From NCBI GenBank assembly GCA_009602735.1, contig WELA01013787.1, forward strand, positions 198,296-262,295: 64,000 nt of DNA, read 5' to 3'. Shown one piece after another: positions 22,101-31,850 of this stretch (position 1 is the first letter of the stretch; each line of letters starts with the position of its first letter). The notes beneath the pieces were generated by a model that worked only from the letters and a program-made list of their open reading frames with translations, was not told the origin of the DNA and did not search any database. The stretch comes from Mesotaenium endlicherianum. Its lineage: Eukaryota > Streptophyta > Zygnematophyceae > Zygnematales > Mesotaeniaceae. A program made the translations under genes and the position numbers.

Positions 22101-22346
22101 TGGACCATTTGCAGGTCTTAGTGAGGTCAGCTTCCCAACTGACGTGGTTGTCAAACCCCACCCATCACTAAGTGTCAATTTTGACCCATCGTAATCATTT
22201 TTTCGTGTGACTCGACTTTGACTTTCAAACTCTGAATTGCACAGACTAGTAATTGGTTCAGCAAGTGAACGCTGACCTTCCGTACCTGGGCGGCCGTGAC
22301 TTGTGCCACGTGTGCTGCGCCGTCAAACTGATGGTAGTCGCGACAT
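19151..22346 (-). mobile_element. Relic of the methyltransferase-bearing Ty3 family (LTR plus gag), inverted
   Basis: The minus-strand LTR starts TGTCGCGACTACCATC at 22346 and extends to about 21130. It is followed by a leader with GGTGAATAAGAGTTTCC and gag sequence homologous to the copy at 45.6-51.8 kb. The relic stops at the gag end (near VYYDADV, about 19200), so protease, methyltransferase and pol are absent. Frames are heavily broken, which makes this an older copy than the one on the right. Confidence 0.65.
19200..21120 (-). pseudogene. Gag relic of the methyltransferase-bearing Ty3 family
   Basis: Recognisable blocks, all alignable to the plus-strand gag at 45.7-51.8 kb, are HKLTDALHQ, GTVKELQEVCADF, CQKDMEAGGNQLNPEHCLRR (19806-20096 ORF), FFELLEARFPEDCSLKVHR, DLARKAGIYEP, then IDEAAEI and NVYYDADV. 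The N-terminal leader near 21000 encodes a tract like the MRLRSGRL region of the other copy. At least five frame breaks are present. An extra stretch (about 20140-20270 and 20470-20880) has no counterpart in the other copy and was not identified. Confidence 0.6.
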
Positions 22347-23140
22347 TGCGTGCCCCCTTTAGAGCCCTTTTACGTGCTTCTCAAATGAGCAATTTGCGTG
22401 CCATGTTGCGTGGCCTCCAAACTAAGGAGCTTCTTCCTGCTTTGGCCTATATAGAACAAAATCGGCGAACTTTGCATACCCCCTCGATTAGTAGTATAAG
22501 GTGCTGTTGCATACTGCGCACATAAGTTTCAACTTGATGCAATCTATTGAAGTTTGAAAATTGTAAAATTTACAAGATGTTCACACTGAAACTAATTGAA
22601 ACAATATGTATAATCCCTAAGCAACCTTGAAATTCTCATATTATGTCTCTCAAAAGTAGAACTAGCAAAAGTCAGCTAGCACCTAGGAATGTCTCTCCTT
22701 CATAAGTCAGTAGATTATTCTAACAGGTCATCGCAGTGAAAAACTACAGAGTGCTGCAAGAGTCCCACCCACCCTCCCATTAGCAATATACAGCAACAAA
22801 TAGATAGCATGAATATAAGATGCTCAATGAGACTAAAAATGAGAAGCATACAGCAATAAGACTAAAAATAGCAGTAGCAAGAAATGTTCTTCAATAAGCA
22901 GATTAAGCTAAAGAGGATATAGCTAGATAGCATTAGTACACCATAAGGTAAAACCTAGTCTAGAAGGTCAGTAGATACTGACCGAGTCTCCGCGCGCATA
23001 CTTTATGCACTTGTATGATATGCCTTGCTTTAATTTCATACCTGCATTATCAGTATTTAATGATGCGTTAGATTGGATATAGTAAATTTCACATGTTGAA
23101 GGAGAGGATTTGCGCGCCCGTGACAATTGATATTTGTTAC
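22347..23140. other. AT-rich spacer
   Basis: After the TTGCGTGC-type units (to about 22415) the sequence is AT-rich with no open frame of interest, no recognisable repeat and no RNA gene. GTTAC at 23136-23140 is the left target duplication of the next solo LTR. Confidence 0.4.
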
Positions 23141-23860
23141 TGAAATGAATCGACTTACCAAATAGGCGATTAACAATTAATAAAGATCTTCATATCAGCA
23201 AGTAATCTTTATGGATTTTTCGCTAACTGATTAAACGGCAAAAGGACAACACACTAGCAATGAACAACACTCGTAACACAAATGAGAGTAAACTAGCATC
23301 AATAATGCACTCAGTAAACTCATACATAAGCAAGGTTAGAAGACAGTGCGTATCAACGGCTTCTCGCAGTGGATTCAGATCTCTCTCAGTAAGCTGTACA
23401 AGAGAGTTGGCCTCGTTTCCGAATGCCGAACTCGAGAGCAATGCCTAGCGTATGTACATGGAATGAGTTTACTGTTCAACGGTCAATGCGATGGCACCGC
23501 CTACCCGGGAGTTAACCACGTTGGTAAAACCTCGGTTAACCAAATCCATCGCCATCTCCCATCATCCCGAATCGCCATCCATCATAGGGATGTCATCTGG
23601 CCATTCATCTAGCATACCACACTTAGATGCATATCGAGGCAGTTCGCTGCTACCGAGTACGGAAGTCAGCTGGCTGTCAAAGAATGTGTCAGCAAGCTGA
23701 CTGAAGCTGACATCAGCCTACTGCTACCGGCTGAGTCATTAAACTGATAGTAAATATAAAGTCCAGCAGACTTATCATTAACTAGAGTTCAGCAGGTTGA
23801 ACTTATTTAACTATATTATTTAAATGAATATTATGTCAACCAATATACTGATTCATTACA
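23141..23860. repeat. Solo LTR of chromovirus A family
   Basis: 720 bp from TGAAATGAATCGAC to GATTCATTACA, flanked by GTTAC on both sides (23136-23140 and 23861-23865). No internal sequence remains, so it is a product of LTR-LTR recombination. It reads in the same direction as the LTRs at 7886 and 16178, so the parent element lay on the minus strand. Confidence 0.85.
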
Positions 23861-23865
23861 GTTAC

Positions 23866-24222
23866 TTTAAAGTCAAACAGCTCATTGCCAGCCCTCCGCG
23901 ATTCCGTTCTATACATCATAGGTTTTCAATGTTCACCCGTACGCATTTTGCGTGCCGCCTAAAATGAGTATCTCGTGTGCGGCCTAGAACAACTCAATTT
24001 TGGATATTCTGCATTTGTTTGTGGTCTTTGGCCACATTTCGGCCCCCTCATGTGCACGAGGGCGAAGCAATGCGACCAACCTAATTTGCTGAAGCGCGAT
24101 GGTATGCAATGGATGGCGACTGTACGACAACGTCGTCGCATCTCCGTGTTCTTACTCGGCGAAGCGAGGATTGCTTGGTTCCACTGGGCCGGCCAAGGCC
24201 GGCGCCTCATGAAGTGGAGATG
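23866..24222. other. Unassigned spacer
   Basis: Contains a short TTTTGCGTGCCGCC stretch near 23948 that resembles the repeats at 18976 and 22345. Overlapping ORFs on both strands (about 83-89 codons) show no family resemblance. Confidence 0.35.
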
Positions 24223-24979
24223 TGAAAGGGGCAGAGTGCCCTAGTGGAAGCGTAGTAACTCACGAGGAAAGGAACTAGTTGCAATCATACTAGAGAGTGC
24301 AGCGGCATATCACTAAGAAAGCTTAGGAAAGATACTCAACATTTTGAGTAGCAAGAAATTGCTCACAAATGATGTAGGATGAAAGGCCTTGTCATTACAA
24401 ACCCGTAGAAATTTACAGAACTGAAAACTGATCAGAAAACAAAGAAGTTATGCCTATTTATAGTTTTCTACGACGGCCGCTCGCCCCTAGACGGGAGGGC
24501 CGCTTAGCAACGGATTTTCTTAAAGTGTTTGTCAAATCGTCCCTTCCAAAATATTCGTGAGAAAGCCAGATCAGTCTCATCTGACGTGTCGAGCCGATTT
24601 GACGTCCACATGCATGCATCGAAATATTTAGAATATACTAACTTAGACGCGCTAGGCTAATTCGAAGCTTCTAGGTAAATCGACCTAGTCGGCACTCCGC
24701 GTCAGCCGAACTTACGTGAAGGTTCGAATTCACTCTAACGGCCCAGATCGCTCGACGCTGTCGATCAATCCAACGATCGCGCTCACCGCGAATTAAGGAC
24801 AGTCGTCAACCGACCTCAAAACTATTCAAACTTCGGAAATCCATAACTCTCTCAATACTTGACCAAGTTCGATGAACTTTATATCAAAATGATCACAAAA
24901 ATGCACTCTACACTTCTATACAATCAAAACATACTTTCATGAAACTCAAAAATGCACTTTGTAAACCTATGACCTTACA
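24223..24979. repeat. Solo LTR, TGAAAGGGGCAG family
   Basis: 757 bp from TGAAAGGGGCAGAG to GACCTTACA with perfect 5-bp duplications AGATG (24218-24222 and 24980-24984). A second near-complete copy is at 29077-29818 and a fragment at 28809-28910. The internal region of this family is not present in the window. Confidence 0.75.
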
Positions 24980-24984
24980 AGATG

Positions 24985-25389
24985 CGCCATGGCCTCTCCT
25001 CACTTTTTGTCGGACGAACTTGGCCTCACACAAAGTAAGCAGCCATGGCCGACCGTGGCAAGGCTTCACCTTATTTTCCTCCTCTGGCACTCAGCAGGCG
25101 CGTTAACAAGGTCGCAGATGTGGACGCTACTCATCTGAAAATAAGAGTGGGAGAGATGGGGGATGGGGTTGGGCGGGACTGCCACCATGACGGGATGGGG
25201 TTGGGCGGGACTGCCACCATGACTGGATGGGGTGTGCACGAGCAAGGAGAGCTAAGGAGAGGGTGGTAGAGCAAGAGAGAGTGTGCTGGAGGCCCAGGCG
25301 AGTTGTGCCCTCCTTTGTTCATTTAAGCGTGGTCTTTGTGAGTGGCGGCCATGGCTGTACTAATCTCTTGGTCAAATTTTTAACATTTT
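24985..25389. repeat. Spacer with a 32-bp tandem repeat
   Basis: Two full units of a 32-bp G-rich sequence (25161-25192 and 25193-25224, starting GGATGGGGTTGGGCGGGACT) and a partial third. Runs of G could form quadruplexes. The rest shows no recognised feature. Confidence 0.5.
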
Positions 25390-28300
25390 GTTGTTAACAC
25401 TTAGCTTTGCTGCCACTGGGACCAATCCCAGCCTTATAATAACCCTTCTTTGGATGCTCATGATTTGTAGAGTACTCATGTGGTATGTGAGAGAGATGTA
25501 TGTTTGGAATGTCCTTTGAATAAGGATTTGGCAATGTACTTTTTCCATTTTTTGCGGCATTTTTCACTGTATGTTTTTGTACTTGAATGGAAACACAGGT
25601 GTGCCTTGCACAAGGTACATTTCTTCTAGGCGCAATATTCGAAGAAGTACAACAAATTTGAAGGTCCTGAATTTTTCTAGCATGCATCTTGATGCGGTGA
25701 TCCCACTGCACTTGACAGCTAGATTTGCATTTTATTTGGTACTTTGTACACACTGACATGCTAAAGTTTAGGCCCAAAATGGACACCAGCTTTTTTGACC
25801 TGGTCCCATAATTTCACTGAGATGCATCATGCAACTTCACTAAATGGGTCATAAAATTTCCAAATTTTTATGGAATGCATTCAAATAAGTTCCAGTGCAT
25901 TCATAACCAGGTACTCTACCATCCTATTACACAAGAGCAATAAAATTATGTGAAGAAAAACGTATGACTTTTACCAGATGTGGCCCTTGGACGAGTCATC
26001 AAAATTGAAGTCTAGAGCATATAGTGTGTGCCAAAGATAATGTCTTTTAAGTCTTTATTGCTACCAATGATACTACTTCTTAGGGCAGCCATTGGGCAAC
26101 CTCTTCTTGCCTACATCCCAGGGGTCAATGTTTTTGGTAGTGTGGTAGATCTCAAAGCAGGGACTATGGTGCAAGATTACATTGCAGGGCACACAAATAT
26201 ATTGACATCTACTCTTCCTGCCAGCAGCCCTTTTGTCAAATTTCTTAGCAGAATACACCACACAAGACCTTCTCTCTCCTTTTTTGACCTTGTTTGGGAA
26301 GTACTTGCCAGTCCACCTTTTTTCTTTGAAAGCTCCACATGAACTTGATCCTGTCTGCCTATCGCAAGGATGAACCCACTCAAACATCTCCAACACTAGT
26401 CGCAGCATAAAATCACATGTGTCAGAACCAGGGTGAGCCAGCTCATGCAAGATATATGCATCTGCAATGGCACCATCAAACGAGCTCCAATACAACCGAT
26501 GCCACCATGAAATGAATCTTGCTCATTTAAGATATATATATTTTATTTAAATGTATAAGATCAAAGATAGGTGGAAGCGTATTAAATCAGGGAGCAATCT
26601 TTGCCCTCATTATGAAATCCGTTTACTCGTCTATACCCCTTAACTCACTGACCGTAGTGTGCCATATTTGCACACTAACTCAAGGTACAAGAAAGAGGCA
26701 AACTTGAGGACTAGAGCTTCTCCTTTAGAAACTCAAGTCCTTTGCCAACCAGGCATACAAGCATGTATAAGCACACACTCCAACATCAGAGGACTGAATA
26801 GCAAAGGCGCTCTCATTCAGATGATCATAATGTAGCTAAAACACATTTTGACGTAGGTGCAAAACCATGGAATCTGTCCCTATGTGACCCCGAAATGTCA
26901 AAAGGCATAACTCGGTCAATACTTCTTTAAATTAAGCAAACTCAACGGCAACAGGTGTGTCTTGACGAGATCTTTTTGGACAGTTCTAGTTTGCTTCATT
27001 TGGAACACAGACAAGGAAGCCATGTCAATTTGTGTGAAAGCTGGTTATAATAACGAACCCAAAAAGTGCACACCTCACTTGCAGTAGAAATCCCACTCTA
27101 AAGCCTACAGTCTAGAATGAGGGACCACGATATCCCAGCCTGCTATATACCTAGTGACCACCTGGTTGACCACGACGCAAGGTGCGCCGTTTCGTGGGAA
27201 ACCCGTTAAGTTGGGACCTACGGATCTAGGGATAACGACCATATTAATTGGTCGGTCGACTGAAGTCTTAACTATTCAGTTGATTTACGACGGCTCCGCA
27301 TACCCAGGAATTAACCACACTGGTAGGACATCGGTCTACCGAATCTCACTTGACCTCCCGATTTTCAGTGTACTACAGATCGCTCACATATGCCATTTTA
27401 GAAATAATCAGCCAAATGAATACATCTATTCTACGCGTACTAAGTCCAAGTATATTGACTAATATTATGCGAGTTCACTATACAGCAATCTACATATATT
27501 ATGTCCTATGTATAAACTAATATATAAATCTCACTAAACTACAATATGATACAAAAGTCATTTTGCTGACCTTCTGACGAAGTAAGCAAATTCGCATGAT
27601 ATCGATACATATTCATTCGATGAACTCGCACATGTGAGTATATTGACATATTACTTATTTAATGACGTATTTGCAATTAATTAGATACATAATGAACTAA
27701 TTCATTACACACCACTTCCTAGCCACCTGCTCTGTCTCTACTGAACGGTTAAAGTTTGTCAAATCGGTCAACGTCGTCTCTGTACTGGTTATAGTGCTTC
27801 ACAATGTCAGGAACAGGTGTAGTGCTAGTCTCCCCTCCTTTCTGCCTTCTCTCAACTTCAACCCCATTCAAGCCTCTACTGTTAGACAAGAAATAGATTG
27901 GATGGTTGTCTTGACTGACAACTGCTACTAGTTCAGGCAAATCACTCACGAGGGCCTTGAAGCTGCCCTGTTCTGCCTCTCTCTCTCTTGCAAGTACATC
28001 TACAACCAGGTTCTTGATAATATAATACTTTCTATTGACAATAGTAGCAGTAGTTCCATGGCCTAGGTTAGACTACTCTCTTACTAGTACAGGGCTAGTA
28101 AAGCCTCTGTCTAAGACAAAGCTATAGGTCTTTCTCTCGGGCAAAGTGCTCACCATCTCCAACACAACGGTAATATTCCTGCCTGGTCTCTTGACCTTCT
28201 CAAATACTACAAAATCCCAGCAATAGTAATATATTGTCAAGAGAAAGAACCAACTCAATACCAAACTTATAAAGCTTCTTTGGACAATACACCTGGATTG

Positions 28301-28808
28301 AACACTGTCTGTTTCTACTCGGGATAAGCCGCTCATCTCTAGTCAAGTGCTCACCTGGATCATAGTACTATTTAAATGTGCTCTCGAGCAAGTCTATGGA
28401 TGGCTAACACTGCCATAGCCTATACTCTCCAAAAGCTGTAGGAAACACACCTCTACCAGCATTTGAGATGATGTCTCATGTGCAAGTAGGACTTTAGGTG
28501 GACCTACTTTCCCAAAGCTGGACATTGTACAAGACCAAATCTGTCACTTCTCCACCTACGCTAAGGGTTGAGTGCCACAGCAATGCATAGCCCGTGCCAC
28601 AAAATGAGCTCATAGGTGGTAAGAATGACCCATTTCTTAGCACTTTCATTTTTGAGCATACTCATTTGTTGCAGCAGCCATCTGGTCATACCACTCTATG
28701 CCAACCAGGAGGCAAAGCACAGCAAATAGGCTGAAAGTATGAAACAGCCTGGTACGGGCTCTCGCCAGGCTTGTGTCCACAGTGTTGACAGGCTTGACCA
28801 GCCATGGG
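25390..28808 (-). pseudogene. piggyBac-type transposase relic, split by a solo LTR
   Basis: Minus-strand remnants of a DDE transposase of the piggyBac (DDE_Tnp_1_7) family read in order. They are FSLFAVLC with YDQMAAATNEYAQK (28.65-28.8 kb), a PGEHLTRDERLIPSRNRQC-like frame with VYCPKKLYKFGIEL (about 28.25-28.35 kb), SFVLDRGFTSPVLVRE (28.07-28.1 kb), VPDIVKHYNQYRDDVDRFDK (27.75 kb), then after the inserted LTR YWSSFDGAIADAYILHELAH and the C-terminal cysteine region CQYICVPCNVILHHSPCFEI followed by YHT (26.1-26.5 kb). Further Cys/His-rich sequence extends to 25390. Multiple stops and frameshifts show it is dead. Terminal inverted repeats were not identified. Confidence 0.7.
26508..27709. repeat. 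Solo LTR related to the chromovirus A LTR (long variant)
   Basis: 1202 bp from TGAAATGAATCTTGC to CTAATTCATTACA with perfect duplications CACCA (26503-26507 and 27710-27714). Its ends and an internal block around AATTAACCACACTGGTAGGA resemble the 720-bp family, but it is longer and diverged. It splits the piggyBac transposase between ARKW and HRLYWSS-like codons. Confidence 0.8.
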
Positions 28809-28910
28809 TGAAAGGGGCAGAGTGCCCTGGTGGAAGCGTAGTAACTCACGAGGAAAAGAACTAGTTGCAATCATACTAAAGAGTGCAGCAGCATATCACT
28901 AAGAAAGCTT
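28809..28910. repeat. LTR fragment, TGAAAGGGGCAG family
   Basis: The first ~100 bp of the LTR family seen at 24223, ending after AAGAAAGCTT. Followed by 165 bp of unassigned sequence and then a near-complete LTR at 29077. The pair may be a collapsed element with most of one LTR and the interior deleted. Confidence 0.65.
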
Positions 28911-29076
28911 TCATTATCTAAATTGCTAAGGGACACAGCTAAGTCTCAAATATTGACTTGTATTGCTTGTCAAATATTGATCGATTAATTTCAAGAAGAT
29001 AGCCTTCAAGAAAAAGAGTTAGCAGTCCATGGTTAGCACTCCAGGACTGATACCGTGTCGCATTTTATGGGATTGG

Positions 29077-29818
29077 TGAAAGGGGCAGAGTGCCCTAGTG
29101 GGAGCGTAGTAACTCACGGGGAAAAGAATTAGTTGCAATCATATTTAAGAGTACAGCGGCATATCACTAAGAAAGCTTAGGAAAAATACTCAACATTTTG
29201 AGTAGCAAGAAACTGCTCGCAAATGATGTAGGATGAAAGGCCTTGTCATTACAAACTCGTAGAAATTCACAGAAGTGAAAACTGATAAGAAATGAAGTAG
29301 TTATGTCTATTTATAGTTTTTCACGACGGCCGCTCGCCCCTAGGCGGGAGGGCCGCGTAGCAATGAATTTTTTTAGGTGTTTGTCAAATCGTCCCTTACA
29401 GAACATTCGTGAGAAAGCTAGATCAGTCTCATCTGACGTGCCGGGCCGATTTGACGTCCACATGCGTGCATCGAAATATCTAGAATACTCTAACTTAGAC
29501 GCGCTAGGCTAATCCGAAACTTCTAGGTTAATCGACCTAGTCGGCACTCCGCGTCAGCCGAACTTACGTGAAGGTTCGAATTCACTCTAACGGCCCAGAT
29601 CGCTCGACGCTGTCGGTCAATCCGACGGTCGCACCGCAAATTAAGGACAGTCGTCAACCGACCCTAAAACTAGTTAAACTTTGGAAATCCATAATTCTCT
29701 CAATACCTAACCAAATTCAATAAACTTTATATTAAAATGACCACAAAAATACAATCTACATTTCTATGCAATCAAAGCACACTTTTAAAAATGCACGTTA
29801 TAAACCGATGACTTTACA
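29077..29818. repeat. LTR, TGAAAGGGGCAG family
   Basis: 742 bp from TGAAAGGGGCAGAG to GACTTTACA, alignable along its length to 24223-24979. Bases flanking the LTR itself (ATTGG, GTGGG) do not match. The base group before the fragment at 28809 (ATGGG) matches the right flank at 4 of 5 positions, which supports one collapsed element from 28809 to 29818. Confidence 0.7.
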
Positions 29819-30591
29819 GTGGGGGCACTTCACATTCCTCTGCAGGTCTCCAACTGTACTCTTCTCCTCCTCTGTTTGCAGGCTCCACGGGCGTCACAGG
29901 CTCCAGCACTTATTCCTCATCTTGAGTTGCCACCAAGGGCTTACCTTAAGACTCCAGCTCCCTATGAGACTGCTGAATTCTTCTTCATCTGTAAATTAAT
30001 TCTTCTTCTTCTCGAAGCCTTTGTGTGCTCTCTTCCTTGCACCCTCTATTGCTAGTATTACTCTATTTCTTCTCTCCACTCATTGCAACGCACACTCATA
30101 CATGTTTGGCCCAGTCTGTTTTGCAGGTCTACCTCTCTTCCGCCTTGGATCTGCAGGATCTAAGGTTGAGTCCAATTTTTTCTCATACTAAGATGCATTT
30201 GCTCGTGGTGTATTAGTGACTTCAAGAATGCTTTGAGTGACAGGAGTCACAGGTGTCACTTGAAATGCTTTACCGCTATTTTCTTGCAAAATAAGATGTT
30301 AAGTAACCTCGAACCTCACTACTCCCTCATAAGGTCAAAACCACGAAAACTTGGGTACAATGGGCACATGCTGTAGTATCTGCTTGCAAACCCATGTTTT
30401 ATACTCCCCATTGTACCCAAAGTAGATTGTATACTTGGTTTCCTTTGTTCTATGCACCTCTTCTTCAAGAATTCCTACCAAAAGGAACTCTTCATAGTGC
30501 TCTTCAAACTCTTGCGCAAGCCAAAAATCACCCCAAATTTTACTTGGAGTGAGTATTAGTGCCTATCTCTACTACATAGCCTGTAGTGAAA
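29819..30591 (-). pseudogene. Unrecognised coding relic, perhaps the N-terminal part of the piggyBac gene
   Basis: On the minus strand about 30300-30560 reads FWLAQEFEEHYEEFLLVGIL, then EETKYTIYFGYNGEYKTW-like and VCKQILQHVPIVPKFSW. Aromatic spacing of this kind resembles small Tudor/SH3-like barrels that precede some algal piggyBac domains, but this is a guess. Stops follow to 29819. Its position, directly upstream of the transposase relic in the same orientation and cut at 30591 by chromovirus B, fits one gene. Confidence 0.3.
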
Positions 30592-31084
30592 CAGATTGAT
30601 GAAGTACTTAGTGAAATATAATACTTTATCTATTCAAGACAAGGATCTTTGAACACAAGTGATAACTTCTTGAAAGAGAGATGGCTTCTTGAAAGTTAAT
30701 ATATTTCGGGATTTTGGCAAGTACAAGAGTAATTCTCCCCTCCCTTTCTATGTTCTAGCTCTTGTGTATATACTTGCTGAATAAGTAATTTCTAGGAAGG
30801 TGTATGTTGATGTGTTGGCACCCAACACATCCCAAAACTTGCCACCTCTTTCTAGAATAATGTACACATGTCCTTTTGACCTAAAAATGGCATATTTGAC
30901 TTTTGCCACGTGAAGTTCTTCTAGGTCTTTCCTCTAACTTCGAAAATGCCTTAGAAGGTTCAAAGGACATGAACCAAGTCACTAGAGTACCTATTCACAC
31001 TTGAATCCACACAATACTACTCCAAGTATATTTGACAACATTAAAATATATGCATACTAATATATAATAACTCAAATCACTACA
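30592..31084 (-). repeat. 3' LTR of chromovirus B copy 1
   Basis: 493 bp, plus-strand TGTAGTGAAACAG to CAAATCACTACA. The adjacent minus-strand G-run (GGCGAGGGGGTGA at 31085-31097) is the polypurine tract. Confidence 0.85.
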
Positions 31085-31850
31085 TCACCCCCTCGCCAGA
31101 AAAAGCGACGTCTCGGCGCGTCAAGTCAGGTCTTACACATGTGGAGCAGACTAGTCAACATCTTCAAGTCAGATGCCACACATCTGAAGAGGATTAGTCC
31201 AAGGCGCCAAGTCAGGTGCTACACATGTAAGGTAGACTAGGCAAGGTCGTGGGTGGTGTGACCTTATTGGCTAGCCTACTCCTTGATGATAAAGAAAATT
31301 GAACAAGTTGGCCCAGAATCGGCCACAAATTCAAAAATTCATAGCGTCCATAGAAGTGCTCCAAATCTAAATAATTTGAGTGCCAAGCGGACCGCGTTGG
31401 AGAACTCTACCAGATCACCAAATTTGAAAGCATTCTAATTTTTGGAGTGTCGATGAGAGCTGAGAGAGTAGGCACTCCTCCAAATCTGTGCAAACATTTT
31501 TGAGAATCATAAGTCCTTCTATACTTCTCCAAAATCTGCAAACTAAACTACAAACTGGGCGCTGTAAGATGTTCTCCTAGAGTCTCGAGTTTCAGAGCAT
31601 TCCAAGTTTAGGGGAGGGCACAATGTCAGAAGGCATATTCTGCCCTAACAATGCCAGCAGCTTGACCCCCTTCTACTTAGAGCATCATATCTCTCTCACC
31701 AGTGCTTCAAATTGAGCAAACGTGGACTCTAAATGACCGGCTACTTATGGACTACAGCCAAGAAAATTTTCAAAATTTAATATGCAGAGACCTATCACCA
31801 GTATCAGTTTTAGTTTTCTATCCAGAAACTGTGAGAAGAGAAGAGTGTCT
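31085..31850. other. 3' untranslated region of chromovirus B copy 1
   Basis: Noncoding sequence between the pol stop and the 3' LTR, closely matching 52341-53100 of the second copy. No ORF of interest is seen. Confidence 0.6.
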
